From NCBI GenBank assembly GCA_963769715.1, contig CAVYNE010000042.1:1-64000 (forward strand): a stretch of 64,000 bases of DNA. The letters are read 5' to 3'. The position numbers and the translations under genes were made by a program. Below the pieces are notes generated by a model that was given only the letters and a program-made list of their open reading frames with translations, did no database searches and was not told the origin of the DNA. Positions 16,481 through 25,187 of the stretch are shown here, one piece after another. Numbering within the stretch: the first letter of the stretch is position 1; every line of letters starts with the position of its first letter. This DNA is from Palsa-504 sp963769715 (GTDB lineage: Bacteria > Actinomycetota > Actinomycetes > Streptosporangiales > Streptosporangiaceae).

Positions 16481-17530
16481 CTACTGCCGCTGACCACATT
16501 GCCTTCCGGTACGGGCAGAAGGGATGCCCGGGAGGGACTCGGGCAGGCCGAAGGTGGCGAACAGGCCTGAGTCGTTGAACGAGACGGCCCGCGACAGGCC
16601 GGACGGGGTGATGGTGAGTACCTGGATGGCGTGAGCATGGTAGACGCCGTTGTTTTCGCGCATGTAGGCGGCGAACGCGGGCTGGCCGTTGGCCGCGGCC
16701 GGGATCATGCGGAAGCGCCCCGGCCAGCGCAGGACCCACGCGGCCACGAAACGGCCGATCGGCTCACGGCCGGCGTACCAGTTGGGCAGCGGCGGCATCT
16801 CGAACACGGCGTCGTCGCGCAGTAGCCGGATCAGGCCGGCCACGTCGGCGTTCTCGAACGCCGCGGCGTACTGGCCGAGCAGCGCCTGGATGGCGGGGTC
16901 GTCCGGCTCGCTGATCTGTTCCTCGGCAGGGGCTGCCTGCGCGAGGTGCGCCCTGGCCCGCTGCAGCGCGCCGTTCACCGCGACGGTGCTGGTGCCGAGC
17001 AGCCCGGCTACCTCAGCTGACCGCCAGCCGAGCACGTCGCGCAGGATCAGCACGGCGCGCTGGCGGGCGGGCAGGTACTGCATGGCGGCGATCAGGGCCA
17101 GCCGCACGCTGGCCCGGGACACGGTGATCTCCGCGGGATCCTCGGTCCCGGCGCTCAACAGCGCATCCGGGATGGGCTGCAGCCACGGGACCTCGGGCCG
17201 GGCCGCAGGCAGCGGCGCGGCCGGGTCCTCGCCCGGCGCGCCCAGACCGGATGGCAGCGGCCGGCGGGCGCGGGTCTCCAGCGCCCGCAGGCACGTATTG
17301 GTCGCGATCTTGTACAACCAGGTCCGCAGTGAGGAGCGGCCCTCGAACTCGCCGTAGGAGCGCCAGGCCCGCATCAGGGTTTCCTGCAGTTGATCCTCGG
17401 CATCATGGACCGAGCCAAGCATGCGGTAGCAGTGGGCCATCAGTTCACCCCGGAACGGGTCGGTCAGCCGCGCGAACTCCTCGCTGTCTGGCCTGACCGT
17501 GTCCTCCCGCACCTTCGCTGTCGCTGGCAT
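16481..17530 (-). CDS. Second SigJ-like ECF sigma factor with SnoaL-like domain
   Basis: A 349-residue protein of the same build as the sigma factor at 14678-15694. Region 2 contains HCYRMLGSVHDAEDQLQETL and TWLYKIATNTCLRAL; region 4 contains LPARQRAVLILRDVLGWRSAEVAGLL; a C-terminal NTF2-like domain follows with NGQPAFAAYMRENNGVYHAH. The ATG at 17530 has GGAG at the right distance, whereas an earlier in-frame start at 17638 gives an Arg-rich leader. It is divergent from the DHA2 exporter gene across 160 bases, so it may control that exporter. The DNA differs widely from the first copy, so this is not a recent duplication. Confidence 0.86.
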   Translation of the reverse strand: MPATAKVREDTVRPDSEEFARLTDPFRGELMAHCYRMLGSVHDAEDQLQETLMRAWRSYGEFEGRSSLRTWLYKIATNTCLRALETRARRPLPSGLGAPGEDPAAPLPAARPEVPWLQPIPDALLSAGTEDPAEITVSRASVRLALIAAMQYLPARQRAVLILRDVLGWRSAEVAGLLGTSTVAVNGALQRARAHLAQAAPAEEQISEPDDPAIQALLGQYAAAFENADVAGLIRLLRDDAVFEMPPLPNWYAGREPIGRFVAAWVLRWPGRFRMIPAAANGQPAFAAYMRENNGVYHAHAIQVLTITPSGLSRAVSFNDSGLFATFGLPESLPGIPSARTGRQCGQRQ

Positions 17531-17690
17531 CGCTGCTCCGTTTCCCGGCCGCGCACCCGTGTCACGCGCCCTTACCAGTACAGATCCCGCCCGGCCGGAA
17601 AACTCACCGGTCGCCGGCAGTTGAGTTCGCGCGCGCACCCGGATCTGTACGGCTGAACGACAAAACGCAGAACAGAACGGAGAACGGTAA

Positions 17691-19136
17691 ATGCCGGAGA
17701 TGACGAGCGCGACCGGGCCAGCCGTAGCGCTGGCCGACGGTCACGCACCTGCGGATATGACGCCCGCCCGTAGGCGATGGACGCTAGCCCTGGCCGGGCT
17801 GGGCGCGTTCATGTCCGCGCTGGACGTGGTGGTGGTGGCGACGGCGCTGCCGACGATGCGAACGCAGCTCGGCGCCAGCCTGGCGGATCTGGAATGGACG
17901 ATCAACGCCTACAACCTGGCCCTCGGCTGCCTGATGCTGACCGGCGCCGCGCTGGGTGACCGGTTCGGCCGACGCCGCATGTACGTCCTCGGCCTAGTGG
18001 TATTCACCGTCGGCTCGGTCCTGGCCGCGCTGTCACCCGGAGCCGGCCTGCTCATCGCGGCGCGGGTCGTGCAGGGCGCCGGCGGGGCCGTAATGGTACC
18101 GCTGACCCTGACCTTGATCAGCGACGCGTTCGGCGTCGAGAAGCGCGGCGCCGCGATCGGGATCTGGGGCGGCATCACCGGCCTGGGCGTGGCCGCGGGC
18201 CCGGTGGTCGGCGGCGCCGTCGTGCAGGGCATCTCCTGGCAGTGGATCTTCTGGCTGAACGTTCCGGTCGGGCTCATCGTCGCAACCCTGTCGGCGTCGC
18301 GGCTGCGGGAGAGCCGTGGCCCGCGACCGCAGCTTGACATCGCCGGACTGGTGCTCGCCGGGGCCGGCCTGCTCGCGCTGACCTGGGCGGCGGTACGGGC
18401 GCCTGCGGTGGGCTGGGGCAGCGCCGAGGTGACCGGCGCGCTCGCCGCCGGGGTGATCTTGATGCTCGCCTTCGTGGCCTGGGAGCGCCGGGCGCGGTAC
18501 CCGATGCTGCCGCTGTCCTACTTCCGCCGCCGCGGCTTCGCCACCGCCAACGGGGTGATCTTCTTCCAGTTCATCTCGCTGATCGGATCGCTGTTCTTCA
18601 TCACCCAGCTGTTCCAGGTCGGGCTCGGCTACTCCCCGCTCGGCGCGGGCCTGCGGATCCTGGTCTGGATGGCCATGCCCATGCTGGTGGCGCCGGTGGC
18701 CGGGGCGCTGGCCGACCGGCTCGGCAACCGACCGTTCATGTTCTCCGGCCTGGCCCTGCAGGCCGCAGGACTGGGCTGGCTGGCCGCCGTGGCCAGGCCG
18801 GGAGTCAGCTACGGGACCTTGGTCGCGCCGCTCATCATCGCGGGCGTCGGCATCGCTATGTGCTTCCCCACCGTCGCCAACGCCGTCACCGCCTCGGTTC
18901 CGCCCGGCGACGTGGGCGTGGCCGCGGGCACCAACAACGCGCTGAACGCGCTCGGCGGCGTGTTCGGCATCGCGATCCTCGCGGCGGTGTTCGCCGCCCG
19001 CGGCAGCTATGCCTCCCCCGCCGCCTTCATCGACGGGTTCCGGCCGGCCGAGTGGGTCGCTGCGGCGGTGGCCGCCGTCGGCCTACCGATCGCGGCCCTG
19101 TCTCCGTCCAAATCCACTCAGGAGGAAATCCGATGA
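17691..19136 (+). CDS. DHA2-family MFS drug exporter
   Basis: A 481-residue membrane protein with about 14 helices. Motif A is GDRFGRRR after helix 2, and the motif C region reads GGITGLGVAAGPVVGG. MDVVVVATALPT-type sequences near the first helix (SALDVVVVATALPTM) place it with EmrB/QacA-type proton antiporters. Substrates are probably hydrophobic toxins or antibiotics, but are not predictable. An SDR gene overlaps its stop by ATGA. The divergent SigJ-like factor upstream is a candidate regulator. Confidence 0.88.
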   Translation: MPEMTSATGPAVALADGHAPADMTPARRRWTLALAGLGAFMSALDVVVVATALPTMRTQLGASLADLEWTINAYNLALGCLMLTGAALGDRFGRRRMYVLGLVVFTVGSVLAALSPGAGLLIAARVVQGAGGAVMVPLTLTLISDAFGVEKRGAAIGIWGGITGLGVAAGPVVGGAVVQGISWQWIFWLNVPVGLIVATLSASRLRESRGPRPQLDIAGLVLAGAGLLALTWAAVRAPAVGWGSAEVTGALAAGVILMLAFVAWERRARYPMLPLSYFRRRGFATANGVIFFQFISLIGSLFFITQLFQVGLGYSPLGAGLRILVWMAMPMLVAPVAGALADRLGNRPFMFSGLALQAAGLGWLAAVARPGVSYGTLVAPLIIAGVGIAMCFPTVANAVTASVPPGDVGVAAGTNNALNALGGVFGIAILAAVFAARGSYASPAAFIDGFRPAEWVAAAVAAVGLPIAALSPSKSTQEEIR

Positions 19137-19882
19137 AAGACATCTCAGGAACGACCGCGCTGGTCACCGGCGCCAGCCGAGGGCTGGGCCGCGGCATCGC
19201 GGCGGCACTCAGTGCGGTCGGCGCGCACGTGATCGCCGTCGCGCGCGACGGCGGCCCGCTCGCCGAACTGCAAGCCCAGCTCGGCGGCTCGGTCACACCC
19301 GTCAGCGCCGACGCCGCCGATCCCGTCGTGGCCGGGCAGCTCATCGACGCGCACCGGCCGGGCATCCTGGTGCTCAACGCCGGGGCGGCTCCCTTGCCCC
19401 GCCCGCTCCAGCACCAGACCTGGCAGACCTTCAGCCGGAACTGGGAGGTCGACGTGCAGCACGTGTTCCACTGGACCCGCGAAGCGCTGCTCGTCCCGCT
19501 CAGCCCGGGCAGCGTCGTGATCAGCATGTCCAGCGGAGCGGCGCTGCACGGCTCGCCGCTGTCCGGAGGTTACGCCGGGGCTAAGGCCACCGTCAGGTTC
19601 ATCACCTCCTACGCGGCCGAGGAGTCGGCCCGTGGCGGCCTGGGTATCAGGTTCATCTCGGTGCTGCCGCAGCTGACCCCGGCGACCGCTCTCGGCGCAC
19701 CCGCGGCGGCCGCGTACGCCAGCCGGGCAGGCCTGGATACCGCCGCGTACGTTCAGCAGCTCAGCCCGGTGCTCACGCCTGAACAAGCCGGACGCAGCGT
19801 GCTGGAACTCGCCACTGGCGACAGCCCGGACCATGGCGCCTTCTTGCTCACGGGCAGCGGCCTGGTCCCACTAACTAGCTGA
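19133..19882 (+). CDS. Short-chain dehydrogenase/reductase
   Basis: A 249-residue SDR with TGASRGLG at residues 11-18, an NAG motif (VLNAGAAPLP), and the catalytic YAGAK preceded by SMSSGAALHG. The ATG at 19133 follows GGAGGAAA and overlaps the exporter stop, so the two genes are coupled. The substrate is unknown; the pairing suggests that the reductase modifies a compound handled by the exporter. Its last eight bases overlap the convergent HxlR gene. Confidence 0.85.
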   Translation: MKDISGTTALVTGASRGLGRGIAAALSAVGAHVIAVARDGGPLAELQAQLGGSVTPVSADAADPVVAGQLIDAHRPGILVLNAGAAPLPRPLQHQTWQTFSRNWEVDVQHVFHWTREALLVPLSPGSVVISMSSGAALHGSPLSGGYAGAKATVRFITSYAAEESARGGLGIRFISVLPQLTPATALGAPAAAAYASRAGLDTAAYVQQLSPVLTPEQAGRSVLELATGDSPDHGAFLLTGSGLVPLTS

Positions 19883-20636
19883 TCGAGCAGAGCGGCCGGG
19901 CGAGGCGCTGGGCGGCGCGGCCGACCTGGTCCTGCCCGCGGACGCGATCGCGGAACTCGAGGCGATCAGCCCGGCTCGTTCGGCATAAAAATTCTTTGGC
20001 CGTCGCGGGCTGCGGCTGGAGCCGGCGCAGGACCGCAGCGTCGCCGGCCATGGTCAGGCCGAGCTCGCGGGCCTGGGCGGGGGTCAGCCTGGCCGAGAGC
20101 AGGCCGAGGATGAGCCGCGGGGGTCCGGACAGGACGAGGTCCGGGGACGGCGCCGTGCCGAGCCTGGTGCGGACCGAACCGCCGGAGACCTCGATGACCG
20201 CGGGCCGGCTGGCCGTGCGGAGCTCGATCGACACCGCGGGGCCGTCCGGATCTTGGTCACTGAGGAAAAGCGAGACGGGGAAGGCGAACCAGTGGCTGCG
20301 GAACTCGTCACCGTCGTCCGGCTGGGTCATGTACCTGATCCCCCAGGCGCCGAGCGCGTCCAGGGCCGGCTCGAGCTCGGCGCCGGCCTCGGTCAGGTGG
20401 AACAGCGTGGTGGCGACCGGCGGCGCGGCCTCCTCGCGGCGCACCAGGCCTTGGGTTTCGAGGTCACGCAGGCGATCGGAGAGCAGGTTGGTGGCGATGC
20501 CGGGCAGTCCGTTCCTCAGGTCGGTGTACCGGCAAGGCCCCTGCAGGAGAAGCTCCCGGACGATCAGCAGGGTCCACCGGTCGCCGATCACGTCGAGGGC
20601 CTTGGCCACCGAGCAGTACTGGCCATAGCTGCGCAT
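19875..20636 (-). CDS. HxlR-family transcriptional regulator with C-terminal extension
   Basis: A 253-residue protein. The N-terminal 100 residues are a classic HxlR winged helix (MRSYGQYCSVAKALDVIGDRW; LRNGLPGIATNLLSDRL). The Cys at position 8 is conserved in redox-sensing HxlR proteins. About 120 more residues resemble the SCP2-like C-terminal domain found on long actinomycete HxlR proteins. It is divergent from the second DHA2 exporter over 81 bases that contain two palindromes, so it probably represses that exporter and itself. The final residues (about 225-253) overlap the SDR end and look non-native. Confidence 0.88.
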   Translation of the reverse strand: MRSYGQYCSVAKALDVIGDRWTLLIVRELLLQGPCRYTDLRNGLPGIATNLLSDRLRDLETQGLVRREEAAPPVATTLFHLTEAGAELEPALDALGAWGIRYMTQPDDGDEFRSHWFAFPVSLFLSDQDPDGPAVSIELRTASRPAVIEVSGGSVRTRLGTAPSPDLVLSGPPRLILGLLSARLTPAQARELGLTMAGDAAVLRRLQPQPATAKEFLCRTSRADRLEFRDRVRGQDQVGRAAQRLARPLCSIS

Positions 20637-20656
20637 GGTTTTAGGGTAGCCGAGTG

Positions 20657-20695
20657 TTGGTTGACTTCCAAGTTTAATTGCTTGACTTTCTCAAG
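20657..20695. promoter_or_regulatory. Operator palindromes between hxlR-like and exporter genes
   Basis: Two dyads lie in the 81-base divergent gap: TTGG-N7-CCAA (20657-20671) and CTTGA-N5-TCAAG (20681-20695). Both include a TTGACTT core that could also serve as a -35 element. Their spacing, about 24 bases centre to centre, would place two dimers near adjacent helical faces. Assigning them to the HxlR protein is an inference from position. Confidence 0.55.
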
Positions 20696-20717
20696 TTACT
20701 GTCTCAGTATCTCAACC

Positions 20718-22298
20718 ATGCGCTCTAAGCCGATGATCCTCGTCGCCCTGCTACTCGCCGCCTTCGTCATCAACCTGGACACCACACTGGTGAACGTCGC
20801 GCTCCCGTCCCTGGTCCGCGAACTGCACGCCACCACTACCCAGCTGCAATGGGTGGTCGACGCCTACAACCTCACCTTCGCCGCGCTACTGCTGACGTTC
20901 GGCAGCCTGTCGGACCGGCTCGGCCGCAAGGGGATGCTGCTGGCCGGGCTCTTCGTGTTCGGCGCGGCCAGCCTGGCCGGTGGCTTTACCACCAGTCCGA
21001 CGGAATTGATCGCAGCCCGATCGGTGATGGGGCTGGGGGCGGCCATGACCTTCCCGGCCACACTCTCGCTGATCTCTAACATTTTTACCGAACGGGCCGA
21101 ACGTGCCCGCGCTATCGGCCTGTGGGGCGCCGTGGCCGGTGTCGCGATCGCGCTGGGGCCCATCGTGGGCGGCTGGCTGCTCGAGCACTTCAGCTGGACG
21201 GCCATCTTCGTCGCCATGGCCCCGGTGGCGGCGGCCGCGGCGATTCTGGTCATGGTGTCGGTGCCGACCTCGAAGGACCCGGCCGCGGCCCCGGTGGACA
21301 TCGCGGGCCTGGTCCTGTCGGCCGCGGCCATGGCGCTGCTGGTCTTCACCATCATCGAGGCGCCGGACTACGGGTGGGGCAGCACGCGGAGCCTGACCGG
21401 GTTCGCGACGTCAGCCGTGCTGCTGGCCGCGTTCATCGGCTGGGAGCGGCGGGCCGCCCACCCGATGCTCGACGTGCGACTGTTCCGCAACATGCGCTTC
21501 AGCGCGGCGAGCGGCTCGGTGACCGTGGCCTTCTTCACGCTGTTCGGCTTCATCTTCCTGATGACCCAGTACTTCCAGTTCGTCCGGGGCTACGGTCCGC
21601 TGTCCACCGGCGTGCACCTGCTGCCGGTAGCGCTGTCGGTCGGGGCGGGTTCGGTAGCCGGGACGCAGCTCGCGGTGCGGGCAGGCACCAAGGTCATCGT
21701 CACCATCGGGCTCATCGCCATGGCCGCCTTCTACGGCTGGGTGGCCGCGGTCGTCACGGCTGGCACTAGCTACGGGATCATCTCGATCCAGATGGTGCTG
21801 TACGGGCTGGGCATGGGCCTGACCTCGGCGCCCGCCACCGAATCCATCATGGGCGCCGTGTCCCGGCGCCAGGCCGGCGTGGGTTCGGCCGTCAACGACA
21901 CGACCCGGCTGCTCGGCGGGACGCTCGGCGTGGCCGTGATCGGCAGCGTCTACGCGTCCCTGTACGGCTCCCGGCTGACGGCCAGCCTGCCGGCCGTGCT
22001 ACCTCGCGGGGCCGCGGCGATCGCGCACTCCTCGCTTGGCGCGGCGTACGCCGTGGCCGGCCAGGTCAGCGCGGCCGGGCACGGCGCCCTGGGTGAGGTC
22101 GTACGGAACGCGGCCACGAACGCGTTCCTGCACGGGCTCAGCATCGGCTGCCTGGTGGCCGGCGGGGTCGCCGCGGCCGGAGCCGTGCTGGCCGTCCTGT
22201 TCTTGCCCGCCCAGCCGGCCAGCCCTTCGGTGGCTGCGCCTGCGGAGCCCGCCCCGGCGGAGCCCGTTCCTGCTGAGACCCGCGGCCAGGACCGGTAA
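20718..22298 (+). CDS. DHA2-family MFS drug exporter
   Basis: A 526-residue transporter with about 14 predicted helices. Signatures include INLDTTLVNVALPSL in helix 1, motif A GSLSDRLGRKG, and AGVAIALGPIVGGWLL for motif C. The start at 20718 (MRSKPMILVALL) puts the first helix at the N-terminus; longer frames enter the antisense of the HxlR gene. The Ala/Pro-rich C-terminal tail (about 25 residues) is cytoplasmic. Divergent control by the HxlR protein is likely. It is only distantly similar to the exporter at 17691. Confidence 0.88.
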   Translation: MRSKPMILVALLLAAFVINLDTTLVNVALPSLVRELHATTTQLQWVVDAYNLTFAALLLTFGSLSDRLGRKGMLLAGLFVFGAASLAGGFTTSPTELIAARSVMGLGAAMTFPATLSLISNIFTERAERARAIGLWGAVAGVAIALGPIVGGWLLEHFSWTAIFVAMAPVAAAAAILVMVSVPTSKDPAAAPVDIAGLVLSAAAMALLVFTIIEAPDYGWGSTRSLTGFATSAVLLAAFIGWERRAAHPMLDVRLFRNMRFSAASGSVTVAFFTLFGFIFLMTQYFQFVRGYGPLSTGVHLLPVALSVGAGSVAGTQLAVRAGTKVIVTIGLIAMAAFYGWVAAVVTAGTSYGIISIQMVLYGLGMGLTSAPATESIMGAVSRRQAGVGSAVNDTTRLLGGTLGVAVIGSVYASLYGSRLTASLPAVLPRGAAAIAHSSLGAAYAVAGQVSAAGHGALGEVVRNAATNAFLHGLSIGCLVAGGVAAAGAVLAVLFLPAQPASPSVAAPAEPAPAEPVPAETRGQDR

Positions 22299-22379
22299 GT
22301 GGATCACGAAGACGCCGCCCGACCAGGAGCGGACTGGCCGTGGCGGGCGCGGGTGATCGGCGCCGGGCGACACCCGGAT

Positions 22380-22427
22380 CGAGCGGCGCAGCTGCCCGGT
22401 CAGCAGCCACGTCAGCCGGTCCGTCAC
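22380..22427 (-). pseudogene. 5' remnant of a membrane-protein gene coupled to padR
   Basis: An ATG overlapping the padR-like stop (ATGA) begins MTDRLTWLLTGQL. Proteins encoded directly after PadR regulators in actinomycetes often begin like this and continue into a membrane domain. Here the match is lost after about 15 codons, and the frame runs antisense through the exporter gene. The rest of the gene appears deleted, probably when the exporter 3' end arrived. Confidence 0.4.
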
Positions 22428-22771
22428 GTCCCCTCCCTAGCCAGCCCTCGCGGCGCGGCGCCCCGCGGGGAAGCTGCCCGTCGTGGCGCCGTGCGGACCG
22501 GTGCGCTGGCCAGCGCCGCCCGCGCTTGGCCCAGTCCGTCGTTGCTGAGCCGGTAGAGGTGCCGCCGGGGCCGTCCGGCCGGCTGCTCCTGCTCCCAGCA
22601 CGCCTCCAGCAGCCCCCGGTCGGCCAGCCGGACCAAGATCGGGTACAGCGTCCCGGCCTGTAGGCCCGTCTCCTTGGCCAGGTCATAGCCGTGCCGCCAG
22701 CGCGACGGCTCAGCGCATAGCGCCGCCAGCACCGACACCGTCTGCGCGGAGAGCCTCAACCCACGAGTCAT
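22424..22771 (-). CDS. PadR-family transcriptional regulator
   Basis: A 115-residue winged-helix protein. The sequence RHGYDLAKETGLQAGTLYPI and the following LADRGLLEACWEQ wing are diagnostic of PadR. The C-terminus (RTAPRRAASPRGAAPRG) is basic and shorter than in PadR proteins with a dimerisation helix, so this is the short form. The next gene in its operon is reduced to a stub. Its own promoter contains CTAGGTAGAG-like sequence at about 22790, a plausible site for PadR autoregulation, but this is not demonstrated. Confidence 0.85.
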   Translation of the reverse strand: MTRGLRLSAQTVSVLAALCAEPSRWRHGYDLAKETGLQAGTLYPILVRLADRGLLEACWEQEQPAGRPRRHLYRLSNDGLGQARAALASAPVRTAPRRAASPRGAAPRGLAREGT

Positions 22772-22976
22772 CTGCGAAGTCTATCTAGGTAGAGAAACTT
22801 GCGCAATATGCCTCCGTTACGGCTGTCGAGCCAGCGACGCTAGGCGCTTCGCGCGGATGCGGGTCCGGCAGCGTGTCAAGCGAGGCTAATGTGGCCCCGG
22901 ACCGTGGTGGCCGAGTCTTCGCATACCTCCGTCCCGGCCGAGACTCCGGCCGGGACGGCGGGGATGCGACGTGGCT

Positions 22977-23726
22977 CTATGCCTTCGGCGTGACGTTCCG
23001 CCCCTTGGCCAGGAGCCACAGCATGAACAGCGCTTCGCCGATGAACGTGAAGGCGGCGACATTGACGGCGTGGCTCGGTACGAGCAGTGCGCTGACGCTG
23101 CCGACCAGGTAACCGCCGCCGGCGACAACGAGCAGGACAGCCAGAACCCGGGGGACGTAACCTGATTTCCAGGCCAGGTAGCCGGCCAGGACGAGGTGCA
23201 GCCCGAACAGGATCAGGCTGACATGCCAGATGTCCTGGAAATCCTGGATCTTCGTCAGGGCCTCGGTGCGTCGCTGGCCGATGCTGAACGGCGTCAGGTA
23301 CCTGGCGTTATTCAGCAGGGGCAGTACTCCGGCGAGCTGGCTGATGGCGACCGCGAAGATCGCGGCGTAGATGATCCTGAGCCAGGCCGCGATCCTGGCC
23401 AGGCCCTGGTGGACTGGCGCGAAGAACGTCAGGAGCGCCCTGGCTACGACGATGTCCAGGATGACGACCACGACGAGCGCGGCTATCGCGAGGCGGAAGA
23501 GGCCCGCGGAGGCCAGGATGTCGCGGGCCGTCCTGGTCGCGTCGCCCGGGGTGACCAGGCGCTGGATGACGCCGAAGTTGGCGGCCGCGGACAGCACGGC
23601 CAGGACGAGCAGCGCGGTGCCTGCCACCAGCGCAGATCGGCCTAGTTCCCGGTTTGCTGGCGGTGGCGTATCCGTGCTCGCTCCCGCGGTACTTCCGGAG
23701 GTGGGAACCGGTTGTGTCGTGATCAT
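22977..23726 (-). CDS. DUF4386-family membrane protein
   Basis: A 249-residue protein with about six hydrophobic helices after a Thr/Pro-rich 28-residue leader. The sequence ALTKIQDFQDIWHVSLILFGLHL is typical of DUF4386 proteins, which have no established function. It is divergent from a TetR-family gene, and the shared gap of about 150 bases contains several inverted repeats. It is therefore the likely target of that regulator. Confidence 0.75.
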   Translation of the reverse strand: MITTQPVPTSGSTAGASTDTPPPANRELGRSALVAGTALLVLAVLSAAANFGVIQRLVTPGDATRTARDILASAGLFRLAIAALVVVVILDIVVARALLTFFAPVHQGLARIAAWLRIIYAAIFAVAISQLAGVLPLLNNARYLTPFSIGQRRTEALTKIQDFQDIWHVSLILFGLHLVLAGYLAWKSGYVPRVLAVLLVVAGGGYLVGSVSALLVPSHAVNVAAFTFIGEALFMLWLLAKGRNVTPKA

Positions 23727-23797
23727 GGCCTGGGCCTCGTTCCGGGTGTGACGCGCCCGCTGGCCTTGGCGGTCAGTGGTGCGCGCTCCCAGGGCCT

Positions 23798-23854
23798 ACC
23801 TTATGCTGTAAGGTTGACCTTACGTCATAAGATAGCCGTACAACGTAAGGTTGT
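23798..23854. promoter_or_regulatory. Cluster of TetR-type operator palindromes
   Basis: Three overlapping or adjacent dyads can be read: ACCTTA-N5-TAAGGT (23798-23814), GTAAGG-TTGA-CCTTAC (23808-23823) and ACAAC-N5-GTTGT (23840-23854), the last also carrying GTAAGG. The repeated half-site is ACCTTA/TAAGGT. They lie between the DUF4386 and TetR genes, where a TetR dimer would repress both. Confidence 0.7.
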
Positions 23855-23873
23855 CAATGAGCGAGCGAGGGCG

Positions 23874-24578
23874 ATGTTCGTGGCATCAGGTACCGGCATG
23901 AGCAGGCAGGCACGTGCCCCGTTGAGCAGGGAGCGGGTGCTCGCCGAAGCGGTCGTCCTCGCCGACGAGAACGGCATCAGCACGCTGACCATGCGCAGGC
24001 TCGCGGACCGTCTGCAGGTCGAGCCGATGTCGCTGTACTACCACGTCGCCAACAAGGACGAGATCCTCGACGGCATGGTCGATGCCGTGTTCGCCGAGAT
24101 CGAGCTGCCCTCGATGCATGCCGACTGGAAAACGGCCATGCGGGACCGGGCCGCATCCGCGCGCGACGCGCTGCGCCGGCATCCCTGGGCGGTCGGCCGG
24201 ATGGAGTCTCGGCTGGCCGCCGGCCCCGCAACACTGCGGCACCACGACGCGGTCATCGGCTGCCTGCGCAACGCAGGCTTCACGATCGAGCTAGCCGCCC
24301 ATGCCTTCTCGGCCATCGACAGCTACCTGTACGGCTTCGCGATGCAAGAGCTCAACCTGCCCTTCAGCACCCCCGAAGAAACCGCCGCGATGGCCGTGAC
24401 CTTCCTCGATCACTTCCCGGCCGAGGAGTACCCCTACCTCGCCGAGCTGACGACTCAGCACGTCCTGCGACCTGGCTATGACTACGGCCACGAGTTCGGG
24501 TTCGGGCTCGACCTAATCCTCGACGGACTCGAACGGGCCCGCACAGCGGCCGACGGCGACGGGCGGGAGAATGGCTAA
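23874..24578 (+). CDS. TetR/AcrR-family regulator
   Basis: A 234-residue protein. The N-terminal helix-turn-helix reads LSRERVLAEAVVLADENG...TMRRLADRLQVEPMSLYYHV, matching TetR proteins with a Tet-repressor-like C-terminal domain that bind small hydrophobic ligands. The start at 23874 is chosen for its GAGG; an alternative is 23898. Palindromes immediately upstream suggest autoregulation and control of the divergent DUF4386 gene. The ligand is unknown. Confidence 0.86.
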   Translation: MFVASGTGMSRQARAPLSRERVLAEAVVLADENGISTLTMRRLADRLQVEPMSLYYHVANKDEILDGMVDAVFAEIELPSMHADWKTAMRDRAASARDALRRHPWAVGRMESRLAAGPATLRHHDAVIGCLRNAGFTIELAAHAFSAIDSYLYGFAMQELNLPFSTPEETAAMAVTFLDHFPAEEYPYLAELTTQHVLRPGYDYGHEFGFGLDLILDGLERARTAADGDGRENG

Positions 24579-24620
24579 GTCCTGCTGACGTGTCCGGGCA
24601 GCCGCTATTCAGAGGTGGCT

Positions 24621-25187
24621 TCAGCCTGTTCCTTGGATCCGGCTGTCCCAGTGGTCGTGGTAGGGGCGGACGCGGAAGGCCTTGGCCAGCGCCCACAGTG
24701 GGGGGAGCATGAGGTTCTGGACCCAGATAGGCGGTGAGGTGACCCGGCTTTCGTGGCGGAAGTGCCACATGGTGGCGCCGAGCTGGAGCGGATTCTTCGG
24801 CGCGCCCCTGGGCGTGGTCTTGCCGTCGGCGACCAGGCCGGCCAGGGCCTCGTGCCACTCCTTGGTGTGCAGTGCCGGGCGGAGCTCGACGACGCCGTCG
24901 ATCTCGGCCGGTCCGGGGTTCCCCTCAGAGTGCGGGACGCCCGCTGGGACCACGACCGTCTCGCCCGCGCCGGCCACGAGCCCTTGGCCGTTCAGGGTGA
25001 AGTGGGCTTCGCCCGCCAGGATGGTGAAGCGCTCTTCCTGGCGGGGATGGATGTGCTCGGTGATCACGCCGCCGGGGATACTGCGCCAGGTGAAGCGGAC
25101 GAGCTGCCCGTCGCTGTCCCCGGCGAGGGCGGTGTAGGTGATCCACTCGCCGGTGGCGGGGTTGAAGAAGGGCTTGAAGCTGGTCAT
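24621..25187 (-). CDS. Cupin-domain protein
   Basis: A 188-residue protein. The cupin motif 1 region, HIHPRQEERFTILAGEAHFTL, supplies two His and a Glu metal ligand, and motif 2, PAGVPHSEGNP, supplies a His. Cupins of this sort can be dioxygenases, isomerases or simple binding proteins; no substrate can be named. It is the third gene of an operon whose genes overlap by four bases each (epimerase-like, membrane protein, cupin). Its C-terminal 60 residues (LMLPPLWALAKAFRVRP) are partly hydrophobic and unusual for a stand-alone cupin. Confidence 0.82.
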   Translation of the reverse strand: MTSFKPFFNPATGEWITYTALAGDSDGQLVRFTWRSIPGGVITEHIHPRQEERFTILAGEAHFTLNGQGLVAGAGETVVVPAGVPHSEGNPGPAEIDGVVELRPALHTKEWHEALAGLVADGKTTPRGAPKNPLQLGATMWHFRHESRVTSPPIWVQNLMLPPLWALAKAFRVRPYHDHWDSRIQGTG

